From NCBI RefSeq assembly GCF_030056665.1, contig NZ_JASHIG010000007.1: a stretch of 64,000 nucleotides of DNA. The stretch is one strand, 5' to 3'. A program made the translations under genes and the position numbers. Under the pieces are notes generated by a model. It did no database searches, was not told the origin of the DNA, and saw only the letters and a program-made list of their open reading frames with translations. Shown one piece after another: positions 1 to 10,140 of this stretch; positions within the stretch are counted from its first letter, which is position 1; each line of letters begins with the position of its first letter. Origin of the DNA: Flectobacillus roseus (GTDB lineage: Bacteria > Bacteroidota > Bacteroidia > Cytophagales > Spirosomataceae).

Positions 1-81
1 AAAGCTTTCGAAAAATCTGTCTCAGATAATGTCTTAGAACGAGTTGAGAAAAACGTGTTAACTTTCTTGGCGAACAGATAA
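1..81 (+). CDS. 3' end of a gene cut by the window edge (possibly purC)
   Basis: The first 26 codons read open in frame 1 and end in a TAA at 79-81. The residues look like a real C-terminal helix (…NVLERVEKNVLTFL…). This resembles the C-terminal end of the long SAICAR synthase (PurC) form found in Bacteroidota, but so little protein is present that the identity is a guess. A hairpin follows at 126-154, consistent with this being the end of a transcription unit. Confidence 0.45.
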   Translation, partial: KAFEKSVSDNVLERVEKNVLTFLANR

Positions 82-125
82 TAGTCGCTAGAAATTTTAA
101 ACATTTTAGTAATAAATTGTACTTG

Positions 126-158
126 AATAAGCTCTTGTTTTGCAGGAGCTTATTTGTA
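126..158 (+). terminator. Hairpin, probable terminator after the truncated gene
   Basis: Perfect 9-bp stem, AATAAGCTC at 126-134 with GAGCTTATT at 146-154, around an 11-base loop. The following run is only moderately T-rich, so termination strength is uncertain. Confidence 0.5.
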
Positions 159-355
159 GTTATAAGTACAAATTTTTTTCGTGAAAATTGCTAAATTGCA
201 AAGCATTTGTAGGTAGGTCATGTGAAGTGAACGTATTCTTATTAAATACTCATTTCCATGAAATTTGTACCTTCGAGCATACAAACTAGGGGCGAGTCCC
301 TAAAGCATTTTTAATTCCAAAAAAATCTACTGCGATTATATAAAGTAGTAAAAAG

Positions 356-775
356 ATGAATTTTAAGATTGAAAAAAACGAGCAATACGCTCTTATCGAA
401 CTTAACGAAACAGCTTTAACTCAAGAAAATCACGCTGATTTCGAAAATATTATCCGTCAACTTTTCCGTGCTGGTTACGGTAATGTTATCGTAAAATTTG
501 ATGAAATTGTTGAATTGGATGGTCATGGCGTTTCAGTAATTCGTAAAGGCAATAAAATCTGTTTAAACGAGCTAGGCTTGTTCATCATCGTAACTAAAAA
601 TGATGAAATCATTGACCAATTAGATCGTGCCAAAATCGAAGATTTAACCATCATGCCAACTGTTCAAGAGGCAATTGATGCAGTATTCTTGAACGAACTC
701 GAAAACGATTTTCAATCGGAAGATGAAGATGAGTTTGGCGGTGGCGAATACAGCGAGAGCGAAGAAGACTATTAA
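356..775 (+). CDS. STAS-domain protein with acidic C-terminal tail
   Basis: A 139-residue soluble protein. Residues 1 to about 110 have the pattern of a STAS domain (anti-sigma-factor antagonist type): alternating strands and helices with the central 'FDEIVELDGHGVSVI' segment, in which antagonists usually carry a phosphorylatable Ser or Thr. Here the matching position is in the DGHG stretch, so classic regulation by phosphorylation is doubtful. The last 28 residues are almost all Glu, Asp, Ser and Gly. No sigma-factor or anti-sigma kinase gene is next to it. The gene is followed by a strong terminator, so it appears monocistronic. A regulatory or scaffold role is inferred from the fold; partners are unknown. 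Confidence 0.8.
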   Translation: MNFKIEKNEQYALIELNETALTQENHADFENIIRQLFRAGYGNVIVKFDEIVELDGHGVSVIRKGNKICLNELGLFIIVTKNDEIIDQLDRAKIEDLTIMPTVQEAIDAVFLNELENDFQSEDEDEFGGGEYSESEEDY

Positions 776-843
776 TCAAATTGTATAATACAAAGACTTA
801 AAAGTATTCATCAAAGGGTATTTTTCTGTTTTTCGAACAAAAA

Positions 844-881
844 AACCTTATTAGACGTTAGTCTGATAAGGTTTTTTTTTA
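844..881 (+). terminator. Rho-independent terminator after the STAS gene
   Basis: Stem AACCTTATTAGAC (844-856) pairs with GTCTGATAAGGTT (861-873) with one mismatch, a 4-base loop, and a run of T on the 3' side. The upstream A run also pairs with the T run. Confidence 0.9.
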
Positions 882-1044
882 TATTGAATCCCCGTTATGT
901 ATTAGTGCTGAATATATGAGTTGTGAATTTTAAAGGTAAAATTTTTATTGTCAATATCTTATTCTTTCAATTTGTTTAACCTAATGAGATAAAATATTGG
1001 TACTCATGAAATTACTCTCCAAATTCAATGCTTCTACTAAAGTT

Positions 1045-1232
1045 AGTGGGCAAAATAGAATTTAATTTTTGTGCCCAAGGCATTCAGGTATCAGCTTTCG
1101 GCGGTGGGCTTTGTAAAAAAGCATGGCTGTGGTTAATAAAAACATTTTAACACTCTGTGCCTTGTGCCTAAACACATAACTTAAATCTAATTCTGCACGA
1201 TTACTTAAGTAATCGTGCAAAATTAGATTTAA
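1045..1232. repeat. Dispersed intergenic repeat, copy 1 (inverted orientation)
   Basis: This segment contains the words GTGCCCAAGGCATT, AGCTTTCGGC, CTGTGCCTTGTGCC and ACATAACTTAAATC. Read on the minus strand it aligns with 34864 to about 34980: AAGTAATCGTGCAGAA, then AGATTTAAGTTATGTG, TTAGGC and a GTTAAA/TGTTTTTA stretch recur in the same order with a few mismatches. A shorter related piece is at about 52388-52430. It is non-coding in all frames. Confidence 0.7.
1181..1232. repeat. 52-bp near-perfect palindrome
   Basis: The left arm 1181-1206 and right arm 1207-1232 are reverse complements over 26 bp with one mismatch, centred on ACTTAAGT. As RNA or cruciform it would form a long hairpin with almost no loop. 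It is the junction where the dispersed repeat (to the left) meets the 103-bp tandem repeat (to the right). Confidence 0.85.
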
Positions 1233-1416
1233 TCAATTGGATATGTAAGATATTGATAATTAAAATTTTACATTCACAATTCACAACTCATAATTCAGCA
1301 CTAATACTTAAGTAATCGTGCAGAATTAGATTTAATCAATTGGAGATGTAAGATATTGATAATTATAACTTTACATTCACAATTCACAACTCATAATTCG
1401 GCACTAATACTTAAGT
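1202..1416. repeat. 103-bp tandem direct repeat, two copies plus a fragment
   Basis: The unit starting TACTTAAGTAATCGTGCA occurs at 1202-1304 and 1305-1407, differing at only a few bases, and a third copy starts at 1408 but diverges after about 9 bases. Each unit ends with the word series 'cattcacaattcacaactca', also seen elsewhere in intergenic DNA of this window. There is no open reading frame. It lies directly upstream of rnz. Confidence 0.85.
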
Positions 1417-1466
1417 GCTTTATTACTTAATTATTTTGTTTACCAGTAATTTAAAATTATAACAAT

Positions 1467-2390
1467 TTGAGTTTCCATCTTACTATCCTAGGTACGGGTT
1501 CTGCCAACCCAGTAGTAACACGTAATGCAACTTCCCACTTTTTGATGGTGGAGCAAGAAGGGTATCTGTTTGATTGTGGAGAGGCTACCCAAACGCAATT
1601 ACTTCGTTTCAAACTCAAGGCCACTCGTATCAAATATATTTTCATTACGCATCTTCATGGAGATCATTTCTTTGGGCTAATTGGTTTATTGTCAACACTT
1701 AATATGCATCACAGAGTCGACGATTTGTATATCTATGGTCCCAAAGGGCTTGCGGAGATATTGACCCTTCAAATGAAGTATTCGGATACACGTCTTAATT
1801 TTAAGGTACATTTTGAGGAAACTCGTTCCGAAGAGTCCTACCTCTTAATGGAAAATGACCATGTAAAGGTCACAACAATTCCATTGGTGCATCGGGTAGC
1901 ATGCTGTGGTTTTTTGATTGAGGAAAAAGAAAAACCACATAAAATTCTAAAAGAGCTATTGCCTGCGAATATTAGTATCGAGCAGATTAAACTCCTCAAA
2001 GAAGGACAAGATGTATTAGATGATAATGGTGAAGTGTTGTATTCATGCGACTATTACACTATCAAAGGGCCTGAGCCAGACAGTTATGCTTTTTGTACTG
2101 ATACAGCTTATCATCCTCCCATATTGCCAATTATTAAGGGAGTAAAATTACTATATCATGAAACTACCTTTTTACATGAATTGGTAGAAAGAGCTAAAGA
2201 AACCTGCCATTCTACCGCCTATCAAGCTGGGCAAATAGCAAAAGAGGCCAATGTGAAAAACTTGTTAATTGGGCATTTTTCATCCAGATATAAAGATTTG
2301 ACTCCATTTATTGACGAAGCTAGACAGGTTTTTGACAAAACTATTCTAGGAGAAGATGGAATGACGATTGACTTTAGAGATTTGACATAA
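1467..2390 (+). CDS. rnz: Ribonuclease Z
   Basis: A 307-residue metallo-beta-lactamase-fold endonuclease that cuts the 3' trailer from tRNA precursors. The first zinc-binding motif is THLHGDH at residues 61-67; the N-terminal LGTGSANP turn, the PHK-type insert in the middle (exosite region) and the later 'FCTDTAY' and 'LIGHFSSRY' motifs complete the family pattern at usual length. The start is a TTG: an in-frame stop at 1452-1454 excludes any upstream start, and the first ATG (about 1543) would delete the conserved N-terminal strand. Two of the four tRNA genes at 13.4-13.9 kb lack an encoded CCA and so would be typical substrates. It ends at a perfect 24-bp terminator hairpin. Confidence 0.95.
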   Translation: MSFHLTILGTGSANPVVTRNATSHFLMVEQEGYLFDCGEATQTQLLRFKLKATRIKYIFITHLHGDHFFGLIGLLSTLNMHHRVDDLYIYGPKGLAEILTLQMKYSDTRLNFKVHFEETRSEESYLLMENDHVKVTTIPLVHRVACCGFLIEEKEKPHKILKELLPANISIEQIKLLKEGQDVLDDNGEVLYSCDYYTIKGPEPDSYAFCTDTAYHPPILPIIKGVKLLYHETTFLHELVERAKETCHSTAYQAGQIAKEANVKNLLIGHFSSRYKDLTPFIDEARQVFDKTILGEDGMTIDFRDLT

Positions 2391-2442
2391 CAAAAAAGTA
2401 ATGGCTTTCGAAATCATTTTTCGAAAGCCATTACTTTTTTGT
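2390..2442. terminator. Bidirectional terminator between rnz and the T9SS-sorted protein
   Basis: A perfect 24-bp stem, 2390-2413 with 2419-2442, loop TCATT. It has A runs on the left and T runs on the right, so it can act for both convergent genes. It abuts both stop codons. Confidence 0.95.
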
Positions 2443-4662
2443 TTATTTCAGTACACTTATCCAACCTTTAAAATTTTGCCTTGTAAACTTTAAGAGGTAA
2501 TAATAATCTCCACTTACGATTTCATCAGCAAACCACTCAAATTTTCGGTCATAGGACTGATATACTTGTTGTCCCCAACGGTTAAATACTTGGATATATT
2601 CAAATCTGTCAAAACATGAGTTTTCTGGAAGATTCGTAATCGTAAACGAATCGTTTTTACCATCGCCATTGGGCGTAATAACATTCGGAGGGGTAAATGT
2701 ATAAGCAGTTTCTTTGTTCTTGACTAAAACGGTAACTTTGGTTGTGTCAAAACGCATGGGGCTACACGAGTTATCCTCTGTGACAAAATTGATTACAAAG
2801 GTTTTTTCTTTCTCCTGACCTAATAGCTCGCACGTAAGATTCCACTGAAACGGAGAGGTTAGTGATGCGATTCCATTTTTATTGCTCCAACTAATGCCCA
2901 CACTTCCTAAATTAAAGCCTTGTCCAATGCCATATAGCTGAATGGGATCGCTATCAGGATCTTTTGCATTTACATCAAAAGTTAATGGGATGGCATTTTC
3001 TCCGTCCAAAACAACGGTTATATTCTGATCTTTTAGGGTGGTGCTCACATGAGGTTTGTTCGATAGAATAGGGGTAGGCTTGAATGCAATCGTTAAAGTA
3101 TCACTTTTGCTTCGACTACAATATCTATCAGAGACGATAAAATCGACCAAATAATCAGTCGTTCTAATTTGGTCACAAAGTGGTTTCCATGTAAAAGGTG
3201 ACTGGACATTGCCAATACCCGAACCTCCATTAAACGTAATACCTGCCTGCGATAACGTAAAACCTCGTCCTACGGCGCGGAGGCTCAAAGAATCTACATC
3301 CACGTCTTTCCCAAAAATATTGTAAGACAAAGTCGAGTTAATGGGTGCAGATAACGTTCGACCAATGGCGTCGGTGCTAATAATAGGTTTAGCATTATCT
3401 CTTGGTTGACGATATACTTTCACCGTGAGAGTATCACTCAAGGACTGTGGACAGCCATTGTCACTTGTGAATACTTGAAAAACTAAGGGTTTTCCATCAA
3501 AACTTTGGGAACATTCATCCAAACATATTTCGGCTTTAAGCGTATCGGCCTTCGATAAGATATTGTAAGCAATCGGAATATTAGCAAAACCTTTATCAGA
3601 AAAATTTTGTCCAACTACTTTTAATCGTATCTGAGTATATGGATTTGGATCGGTAAAGTATAGCTCAAAACAAGCGTTTTTTTGTGTATTTGGAATGGTA
3701 ATAATCTCATCCTTTCCAATCTGGTTCAAACTTCCTTTTAGTTTGGCAAAACTTATGGGAGCGTTGTTGATAGGACAGTCTACCACCTTCAACTGAAAAT
3801 CTCTCAGCGCATAGCCTATTCTTTTTCCCGCCCTATATTCTTCAACCCGCACCGAAAAAACAAATAAGCCCAGTTGATTAGCTGTCACTGAGAGTCTTCC
3901 TGTTCGGGAGTTTACGCTCAAAGCTGGATTACCCGGAATAGCATTCGTATTAGAGTATCCAGTTGCCCAAGTGACTCTTGGATAATTTGAGCTACCAGTA
4001 GGAAATTGTGGGTTAGGAGATTGTACAGAGCTAAATCCCGCAAGAGGACTTACCACACTATACACCAGACTGTCTCCATCTGCATCAGTAGCACTAAAAT
4101 CAAAGTTAAATGGTCTGTTGATACAAATATAGTCGCCCGATAAGTCTTTAAATTTGGGAGTTGAATTGATAAATTCTTTATTGTCGACAAGAATGGCAGG
4201 GAATTCTGTGTAGAAAAGCGAAGAAGTACGGCCCGGATTTTGAATATTTGAGATTACATCATTTCTACAACATCTATCCCATGCTATGTAATACCCCTCA
4301 GGATCGTTGAAATTGACAGATGCAAGCGTCACTAAAGAAGAATATTTGATTAATCTTGTTCTAACGTTTCCATATTCCGAGCAATCGGGATTGGTATAGG
4401 GGATTTGCAAATTTGAAATCAGTGGAACCACAACGTAACCCATCATTACATTATCCTTTTTTCTGAAAAAGCCCAAAGTAACAGTCTGATCTAAGGCTCC
4501 GGGTTGACCATTAATCGCATCAAAGTATAAATTTAGAGAGAGTCTGTGAGTGAAACCTTGGTCACTTATACGTTGCAAATCAATATCGCCTCCCACAATA
4601 TGTGTAGCTCTTGACGTTAAGCATCCCAACAGTAAAAAAACACATAGTAAAGCTTTCTTCAT
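2443..4662 (-). CDS. Secreted surface protein with T9SS type B sorting domain
   Basis: A 739-residue protein with a signal peptide (residues 1 to about 19) followed by the THIVGGDI start common in large secreted proteins of Cytophagales. The body is a series of beta-sandwich-like repeats of roughly 110-120 residues with repeated phrases such as 'DPDSDPI', 'GIGNVQSPFTW' and 'LTSPFQWNL', suggesting cadherin/PKD-like modules. The last 80 residues (from N660) are the gliding-motility-associated C-terminal domain with 'ITPNGDGKND', 'VFNRWGQQVY' and a final 'GWISVLK', which directs export by the type IX system. The cargo function, probably adhesive or structural, is not determinable. Many Cys pairs suggest disulfides. 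Confidence 0.9.
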   Translation of the reverse strand: MKKALLCVFLLLGCLTSRATHIVGGDIDLQRISDQGFTHRLSLNLYFDAINGQPGALDQTVTLGFFRKKDNVMMGYVVVPLISNLQIPYTNPDCSEYGNVRTRLIKYSSLVTLASVNFNDPEGYYIAWDRCCRNDVISNIQNPGRTSSLFYTEFPAILVDNKEFINSTPKFKDLSGDYICINRPFNFDFSATDADGDSLVYSVVSPLAGFSSVQSPNPQFPTGSSNYPRVTWATGYSNTNAIPGNPALSVNSRTGRLSVTANQLGLFVFSVRVEEYRAGKRIGYALRDFQLKVVDCPINNAPISFAKLKGSLNQIGKDEIITIPNTQKNACFELYFTDPNPYTQIRLKVVGQNFSDKGFANIPIAYNILSKADTLKAEICLDECSQSFDGKPLVFQVFTSDNGCPQSLSDTLTVKVYRQPRDNAKPIISTDAIGRTLSAPINSTLSYNIFGKDVDVDSLSLRAVGRGFTLSQAGITFNGGSGIGNVQSPFTWKPLCDQIRTTDYLVDFIVSDRYCSRSKSDTLTIAFKPTPILSNKPHVSTTLKDQNITVVLDGENAIPLTFDVNAKDPDSDPIQLYGIGQGFNLGSVGISWSNKNGIASLTSPFQWNLTCELLGQEKEKTFVINFVTEDNSCSPMRFDTTKVTVLVKNKETAYTFTPPNVITPNGDGKNDSFTITNLPENSCFDRFEYIQVFNRWGQQVYQSYDRKFEWFADEIVSGDYYYLLKFTRQNFKGWISVLK

Positions 4663-5562
4663 AAGTTGTTGTAGTTTCGAGTTTAGTAAGATAAACTAGG
4701 ACGAGCAATTGTAATAGTTTAAGAGTTTGTGTAAATTACAAGTAAATTATTTAACACCAGAACATTTCAACTATACGACAGGTTGTGGAAACGAAAGGTT
4801 GCCATTACTAAAGTTTTTTTTCTGGTAACTGCTTGTTTTCCTATTTTTTAGCGATTCATTTTTCCCACTTCATCACACACAGTAAGTTACAAAATCCTAA
4901 CCTTTTATATTGAATAACAGTAGATTTTATTACAGTTTGAAAAAATAGTGATTAGTCTATTTTGAAGATAAAAGATGATTTAATCTATATGTTTTGTAGT
5001 CTATTTTTTTGCTTCCAAAAGGGCTTAAAAACAGTAGTAAAATGTAGATTTAACGGTATTCTTTGAAAAAAAAAGAAGGTTTTTTTTATAAAAGGAGCAA
5101 TGTTTTGAAAAAAGCCATTTTGTGTTATTTTTTTGTAAAAACATTTAAAATAGGTTTTAATTTTCAGCGTAATTCAGGCAAATACTGCTAAATTGGCATA
5201 AATAGGTATTATAAAATCGGTTTTTTGTAAAAATACTTATACGTGCAGGAATTGTATCTAACTAAGAATATTTTTTGCAAAAACTTGATTTTGTTCAATA
5301 CCGATGATTATTCGGCGAAATGCTATTTTATCCAAATAATTTTTTGTATATCTTTGTAAAAGCGAAATAGAGTGAAGTATATATAGCCATAATCACAAAG
5401 AAAGGTCGTTAGATATTTTATGAAATAATTTTGATTTTGTCAATAAACTGTCTAAAATATTTACAACTTTTCAAAAGAAGAAGGATAATAATACCACTAT
5501 AATAAATAAAGGCTACCTAGAACAGGTTAAATTTTAAACTTAAAAAAACAAACCCCATTACC
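4663..5562. other. 900-bp gene-free spacer, upstream regions of two divergent genes
   Basis: Very AT-rich, with no ORF having coding character on either strand. It contains the upstream region of the leftward surface-protein gene and of gltB. A sequence matching the Bacteroidota -7 box, TATCTTTG, is at 5349-5356 on the plus strand, but no TTG lies at the right distance upstream. If it were used, gltB would have a leader of about 200 bases. No known riboswitch was recognised. Confidence 0.5.
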
Positions 5563-8500
5563 ATGACTAACTTTGATAATCAAGGGTTGTATCGCAAGGA
5601 ATTCGAACATGATGCTTGTGGTATCGGTTTCGTAGCGAACATGAAAGGTAGAAAGTCACACAAAGTAGTGGCTGATGCAATTCAAATGCTTATTCGCATG
5701 GACCACCGTGGAGCTTGTGGCTGCGACCCTAATTCTGGTGACGGTGCTGGTATTTTAGTACAAATTCCTCACGAGTTCTTCCTTGAAGAGTGTACAAAAC
5801 TTGGCATCGATTTGCCGGCCGCCTTAGATTATGGCGTCGGTATGGTTTTCTTTCCGAAAGATGAAACTACTCGTAACGAGTGTAAGGAAATCATTGCACG
5901 AAAGGCTAAAAAGTTAGGTCTGGAAATTTTGGGTTATCGTGTTGTCCCTTGTGACAATTCAGAAATTCAAGGTGCTGAGTCTGGAAACACTGAGCCTCAA
6001 ATGGAGCAATTGTTCATCAAGCGTCCTGAAGACCAAGATGAATTAACGTTTGAGCGCAAATTGTACGTTTTCCGTCAGTACTCTGCAAGAGTAATTAATG
6101 AAACGGTTAAAGCTGTAGAAGGTAAATTCTACTATGCTTCACTTTCGGCTCGCACAATCATTTACAAAGGTATGCTGACTACTATGCAGGTACCGGGTTA
6201 TTTTGATGATTTGCGCCGCGATGAGTTTACGTCTGCTTTGGCAATTGTTCACTCTCGTTTCTCTACTAATACATTCCCAGAATGGCGTTTGGCTCAACCA
6301 TTCCGCTATATGGGTCATAATGGTGAAATTAACACCGTAAAAGGTAACTCTTCTTGGATGCAAGCGCAGTCAGCTTTGTTCCAGTCTGACTTGTTCAGCA
6401 AAGAAGAAATGGATATGATTTTGCCAGTTTGTCAATTAGGTCAGTCTGACTCGGCTGTACTTGACAATGCGGTAGAACTATTGACTTTATCTGGTCGTTC
6501 ATTGCCTCATGTAATGATGATGTTGATTCCTGAAGCATGGGATGGTAACGAGCATATCGAAGATTATAAACGTGATTTCTACGAATACCACGCTGCTTTG
6601 ATGGAGCCTTGGGATGGTCCGGCTTCTATCTCTTTTACAGATGGTAAAATTATTGGTGCTACGCTTGACCGTAATGGTTTGCGCCCATCTCGTTTCTGGG
6701 TAACTAGCGACGATTTCGTAATCATGGCTTCTGAAGCTGGAGTATTGGATATTGACCAATCTACAGTTATCAAAAAAGGTCGTTTACAGCCAGGTAAAAT
6801 GTTCATTGTTGATATGGAACAAGGCCGTATCATTCCTGACGATGAATTGAAAGAAAAAATCTGTAAACAACAACCTTACGGAGAGTGGTTGAAGGCTAAC
6901 AAAATTAAAGTTGAAGACCTTCCTGCTGCTGGTGCTGAGTACCGTGCTCCATTCGAAAGAGAATTGTTGTTGCGTCAACAAGTATTTGGCTTCACCACCG
7001 AAGACCTTCGTGTAGTATTGTCACAGATGGTTGAGACTGGTAAAGAGGCATTAGGCTCAATGGGTGTAGATACCCCATTAGCGATTTTGTCTGACCAAGC
7101 GCAACATTTATCATACTATTTCAAACAATTGTTTGCTCAAGTAACCAACCCTCCAATTGACCCTATCCGCGAACGTACGGTAATGTCATTGTTGTCGGAT
7201 ATTGGTGGTTTGAAAAACTTGTTGAAAGAAACGCCTGAACACTGTCGTCAAATCGAAATTCGTCAACCAGTATTAACCAATGCTGAGATTGAGAAAATTC
7301 GTTGGATTGATCACAAAAACTTCCATACAAAATCGATTCATACAACTTTCAGAGCTAATGGCGAGAAAGGACAATTGAAGCGTGCTTTGGATAGAATTTG
7401 TCAATACGCTGAAGATGCAGTAGATGATGGTTATGCAATTTTGTTGTTGACCGACCGAGGTGTAGATAGCTCACACGCGCCAATTCCTTCTTTATTGGCT
7501 ACAGCGGCGGTTCATCATCATTTGATTCGTAAAGGAAAACGTGCACAAGTAGGTCTTATCGTTGAGGCTGGTGACGTTTGGGAAACACATCACTTTGCTA
7601 CCTTGATTGGTTTTGGTGCTTCGGCAGTAAACCCATACATGGCTTTCGAAACCATTCGTGGTATGAAAGACAAAGGTATTTTGCAAGTAGATTATCCTTA
7701 CGAAAAATTACAACAAAACTACATCAAAGCCGTAAATGGTGAGTTGTTGAAAATCTTCTCTAAAATGGGTATTTCAACACTTCAATCTTACCAAGGTGCT
7801 CAAATCTTCGAAATCGTTGGTTTGGCAAAAGAGGTAGTTGATAAATATTTCTCTGGAGCTATATCTCGTATTGGTGGTATCGATTTGGAAGGTATCCAAA
7901 AAGAAGCCCTAATCAAACATACAAACGGGTATCCTGAACAACCAGTAGCTAATCCAAAACTAGAAGTAGGTGGTGTGTACCAATGGAAACACCGTGGTGA
8001 AGCTCACTTGTTTAATCCAGAAACAATCCACTTATTACAACAATCTACTAAAACAAACAACTATCAGTTGTTTAAGAAATACTCGAAGATCGTAGATGAT
8101 CAAACCGAGAAAGCGATGACGCTTCGTGGATTGTTGAAATTCAAGAAAGGTACTCCAGTACCAATCGAAGAGGTTGAGCCAATCGAAAATATCTTCAAGC
8201 GTTTTGCTACGGGAGCTATGTCATTCGGTTCTATTTCTTACGAAGCTCACACTACTTTGGCTATTGCCATGAACCGTATTGGTGGTAAATCAAATACAGG
8301 TGAAGGTGGTGAAGACCCAATCCGTTTTGAACCAATGGCAAACGGTGACTCTATGAACTCTGCTATCAAGCAGGTTGCTTCGGGTCGTTTTGGTGTAACT
8401 GCTCACTATTTGACAAACGCACAAGAGCTACAAATCAAAATGGCTCAAGGCGCTAAGCCAGGTGAAGGTGGTCAGTTGCCAGGTCACAAAGTAGATGATT

Positions 8501-10131
8501 GGATTGGTAAAACTCGTCACTCAACGCCAGGTGTAGGTTTGATTTCGCCTCCTCCTCACCACGATATTTATTCAATCGAGGACTTAGCACAGTTGATTTT
8601 TGACCTTAAAAATGCAAACCGTGCTGCTCGTATCTCAGTTAAATTGGTATCAGAAGCAGGTGTAGGTACAATCGCGGCGGGTGTTGCTAAGGCACATGCT
8701 GATCATATCTTGATTGCAGGTCACGATGGAGGTACTGGTGCTTCGCCACTTTCTTCGATCCGTCACGCAGGTTTACCTTGGGAACTTGGTTTGGCTGAAA
8801 CACACCAAACATTGGTTCGTAACAAATTGCGTGGTCGTGTGACTGTACAAACGGATGGTCAAATCAAAACAGGTCGTGACCTTGCTATCGCTGCCTTGTT
8901 AGGTGCTGAAGAGTTTGGTGTAGCAACAGCTGCATTGGTTACAGCAGGTTGTATCATGATGCGTAAGTGTCACTTGAATACTTGCCCAGTTGGGGTTGCA
9001 ACTCAAGACCCACGCTTGCGTGCAATGTACACTGGTAACCCAGATCACGTAGTAAACTTGTTCTATTTCTTGGCACAAGAGTTCCGTGAATTAATGGCTG
9101 AACTTGGTTTCCGTACCGTGAATGAAATGGTAGGTCAAGTGGATCGCCTAGAAATGAAAGAAAATATCCAACACTGGAAATACAAACATTTAGATCTTTC
9201 TCCAATCTTGTTCAAGCAACCAATGTCATTGGATGTTGCCTTGTACAAACAAGAAGAACAAGATCATGGTTTGGATGTACAAGTAGACTGGGATTTATTG
9301 AAAGTTGCAAAACCAGCAATCGAAAATCAAGAGAAAGTTTATGGTGAATTTGAAGTAATCAACGTAAACCGTACGATTGGTACAATGCTTTCAAACGAAA
9401 TTACGAAAGTATACGGTGCAAAAGGTTTACCAAATGATACAATCCATATCAAGTTTACAGGTACAGCTGGACAATCGTTCGGAGCATTCTCTGTAAATGG
9501 TATTACATTCGAACTAGAAGGTGATGCTAACGATTACATCGGAAAAGGTCTCTGTGGTGCTAAATTGATTGTTTATCCAAACAAAAAAGCGCCATTTAAT
9601 CCTTCTGAAAACTCAGTAGTAGGTAACGTATCATTCTACGGTGCAACTTCGGGTGAGGCTTATTTACGTGGTATGGCTGGTGAGCGTTTCTGCGTACGTA
9701 ACTCTGGTGCTAAAGTAGTAGTAGAAGGTATCGGTGACCACGGTTGCGAATATATGACTGGTGGATTGGTCGTGATTTTGGGCGATACTGGTCGTAACTT
9801 CGGAGCAGGTATGTCGGGTGGTGTAGCGTATGTGTTAAATGCTAAAGGTGATTTTGCTTCTAAAGTAAACCCTGAAATGGTAGCTATCGAGGAGTTGACC
9901 CAAGAAGATGAGTCAATCTTGAAACTATATGTTGAGCAACACTTGCAATACACTAACTCAGATGTAGCTAAGGGAATCTTAGACAACTGGTCTGAATCAC
10001 TTGCGCAATTTGTTAAAGTAATGCCACAAGACTTCAAAAAAGCACTTGCTTCTCGTAACGTTACAGTTGCAGAGGTTCTTGAAAATAAAGATGTGGTTTA
10101 CAAAGACATCCAAGTTGAAATTGCTCACTAA
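5563..10131 (+). CDS. gltB: Glutamate synthase large subunit
   Basis: A 1522-residue enzyme that transfers the amide of glutamine to 2-oxoglutarate, giving two glutamates, with electrons from the small subunit. Domains in order: class II glutamine amidotransferase (about 19-430) whose nucleophile is Cys19 in 'DACGIGF', implying removal of an 18-residue propeptide; central domain; FMN-binding TIM barrel (about 840-1210) with 'GEGGED' and 'GHDGGTGASPLSS'; and the C-terminal GXGXG beta-helix. The 3Fe-4S cluster cysteines are Cys1130, Cys1136 and Cys1141. gltD follows after 74 bases on the same strand, so the two form an operon with a hairpin between them. Confidence 0.98.
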   Translation: MTNFDNQGLYRKEFEHDACGIGFVANMKGRKSHKVVADAIQMLIRMDHRGACGCDPNSGDGAGILVQIPHEFFLEECTKLGIDLPAALDYGVGMVFFPKDETTRNECKEIIARKAKKLGLEILGYRVVPCDNSEIQGAESGNTEPQMEQLFIKRPEDQDELTFERKLYVFRQYSARVINETVKAVEGKFYYASLSARTIIYKGMLTTMQVPGYFDDLRRDEFTSALAIVHSRFSTNTFPEWRLAQPFRYMGHNGEINTVKGNSSWMQAQSALFQSDLFSKEEMDMILPVCQLGQSDSAVLDNAVELLTLSGRSLPHVMMMLIPEAWDGNEHIEDYKRDFYEYHAALMEPWDGPASISFTDGKIIGATLDRNGLRPSRFWVTSDDFVIMASEAGVLDIDQSTVIKKGRLQPGKMFIVDMEQGRIIPDDELKEKICKQQPYGEWLKANKIKVEDLPAAGAEYRAPFERELLLRQQVFGFTTEDLRVVLSQMVETGKEALGSMGVDTPLAILSDQAQHLSYYFKQLFAQVTNPPIDPIRERTVMSLLSDIGGLKNLLKETPEHCRQIEIRQPVLTNAEIEKIRWIDHKNFHTKSIHTTFRANGEKGQLKRALDRICQYAEDAVDDGYAILLLTDRGVDSSHAPIPSLLATAAVHHHLIRKGKRAQVGLIVEAGDVWETHHFATLIGFGASAVNPYMAFETIRGMKDKGILQVDYPYEKLQQNYIKAVNGELLKIFSKMGISTLQSYQGAQIFEIVGLAKEVVDKYFSGAISRIGGIDLEGIQKEALIKHTNGYPEQPVANPKLEVGGVYQWKHRGEAHLFNPETIHLLQQSTKTNNYQLFKKYSKIVDDQTEKAMTLRGLLKFKKGTPVPIEEVEPIENIFKRFATGAMSFGSISYEAHTTLAIAMNRIGGKSNTGEGGEDPIRFEPMANGDSMNSAIKQVASGRFGVTAHYLTNAQELQIKMAQGAKPGEGGQLPGHKVDDWIGKTRHSTPGVGLISPPPHHDIYSIEDLAQLIFDLKNANRAARISVKLVSEAGVGTIAAGVAKAHADHILIAGHDGGTGASPLSSIRHAGLPWELGLAETHQTLVRNKLRGRVTVQTDGQIKTGRDLAIAALLGAEEFGVATAALVTAGCIMMRKCHLNTCPVGVATQDPRLRAMYTGNPDHVVNLFYFLAQEFRELMAELGFRTVNEMVGQVDRLEMKENIQHWKYKHLDLSPILFKQPMSLDVALYKQEEQDHGLDVQVDWDLLKVAKPAIENQEKVYGEFEVINVNRTIGTMLSNEITKVYGAKGLPNDTIHIKFTGTAGQSFGAFSVNGITFELEGDANDYIGKGLCGAKLIVYPNKKAPFNPSENSVVGNVSFYGATSGEAYLRGMAGERFCVRNSGAKVVVEGIGDHGCEYMTGGLVVILGDTGRNFGAGMSGGVAYVLNAKGDFASKVNPEMVAIEELTQEDESILKLYVEQHLQYTNSDVAKGILDNWSESLAQFVKVMPQDFKKALASRNVTVAEVLENKDVVYKDIQVEIAH

Positions 10132-10140
10132 TCCATTTTG

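Noticed and set aside
4663..5562. Riboswitch or attenuator in front of gltB
   Set aside because: Nothing resembling a known riboswitch or a leader-peptide attenuator was seen; the region is simply AT-rich.
5563..10131. Several long reverse-strand ORFs inside gltB
   Set aside because: They are shadows of the very well-conserved gltB frame and have no recognisable domains.
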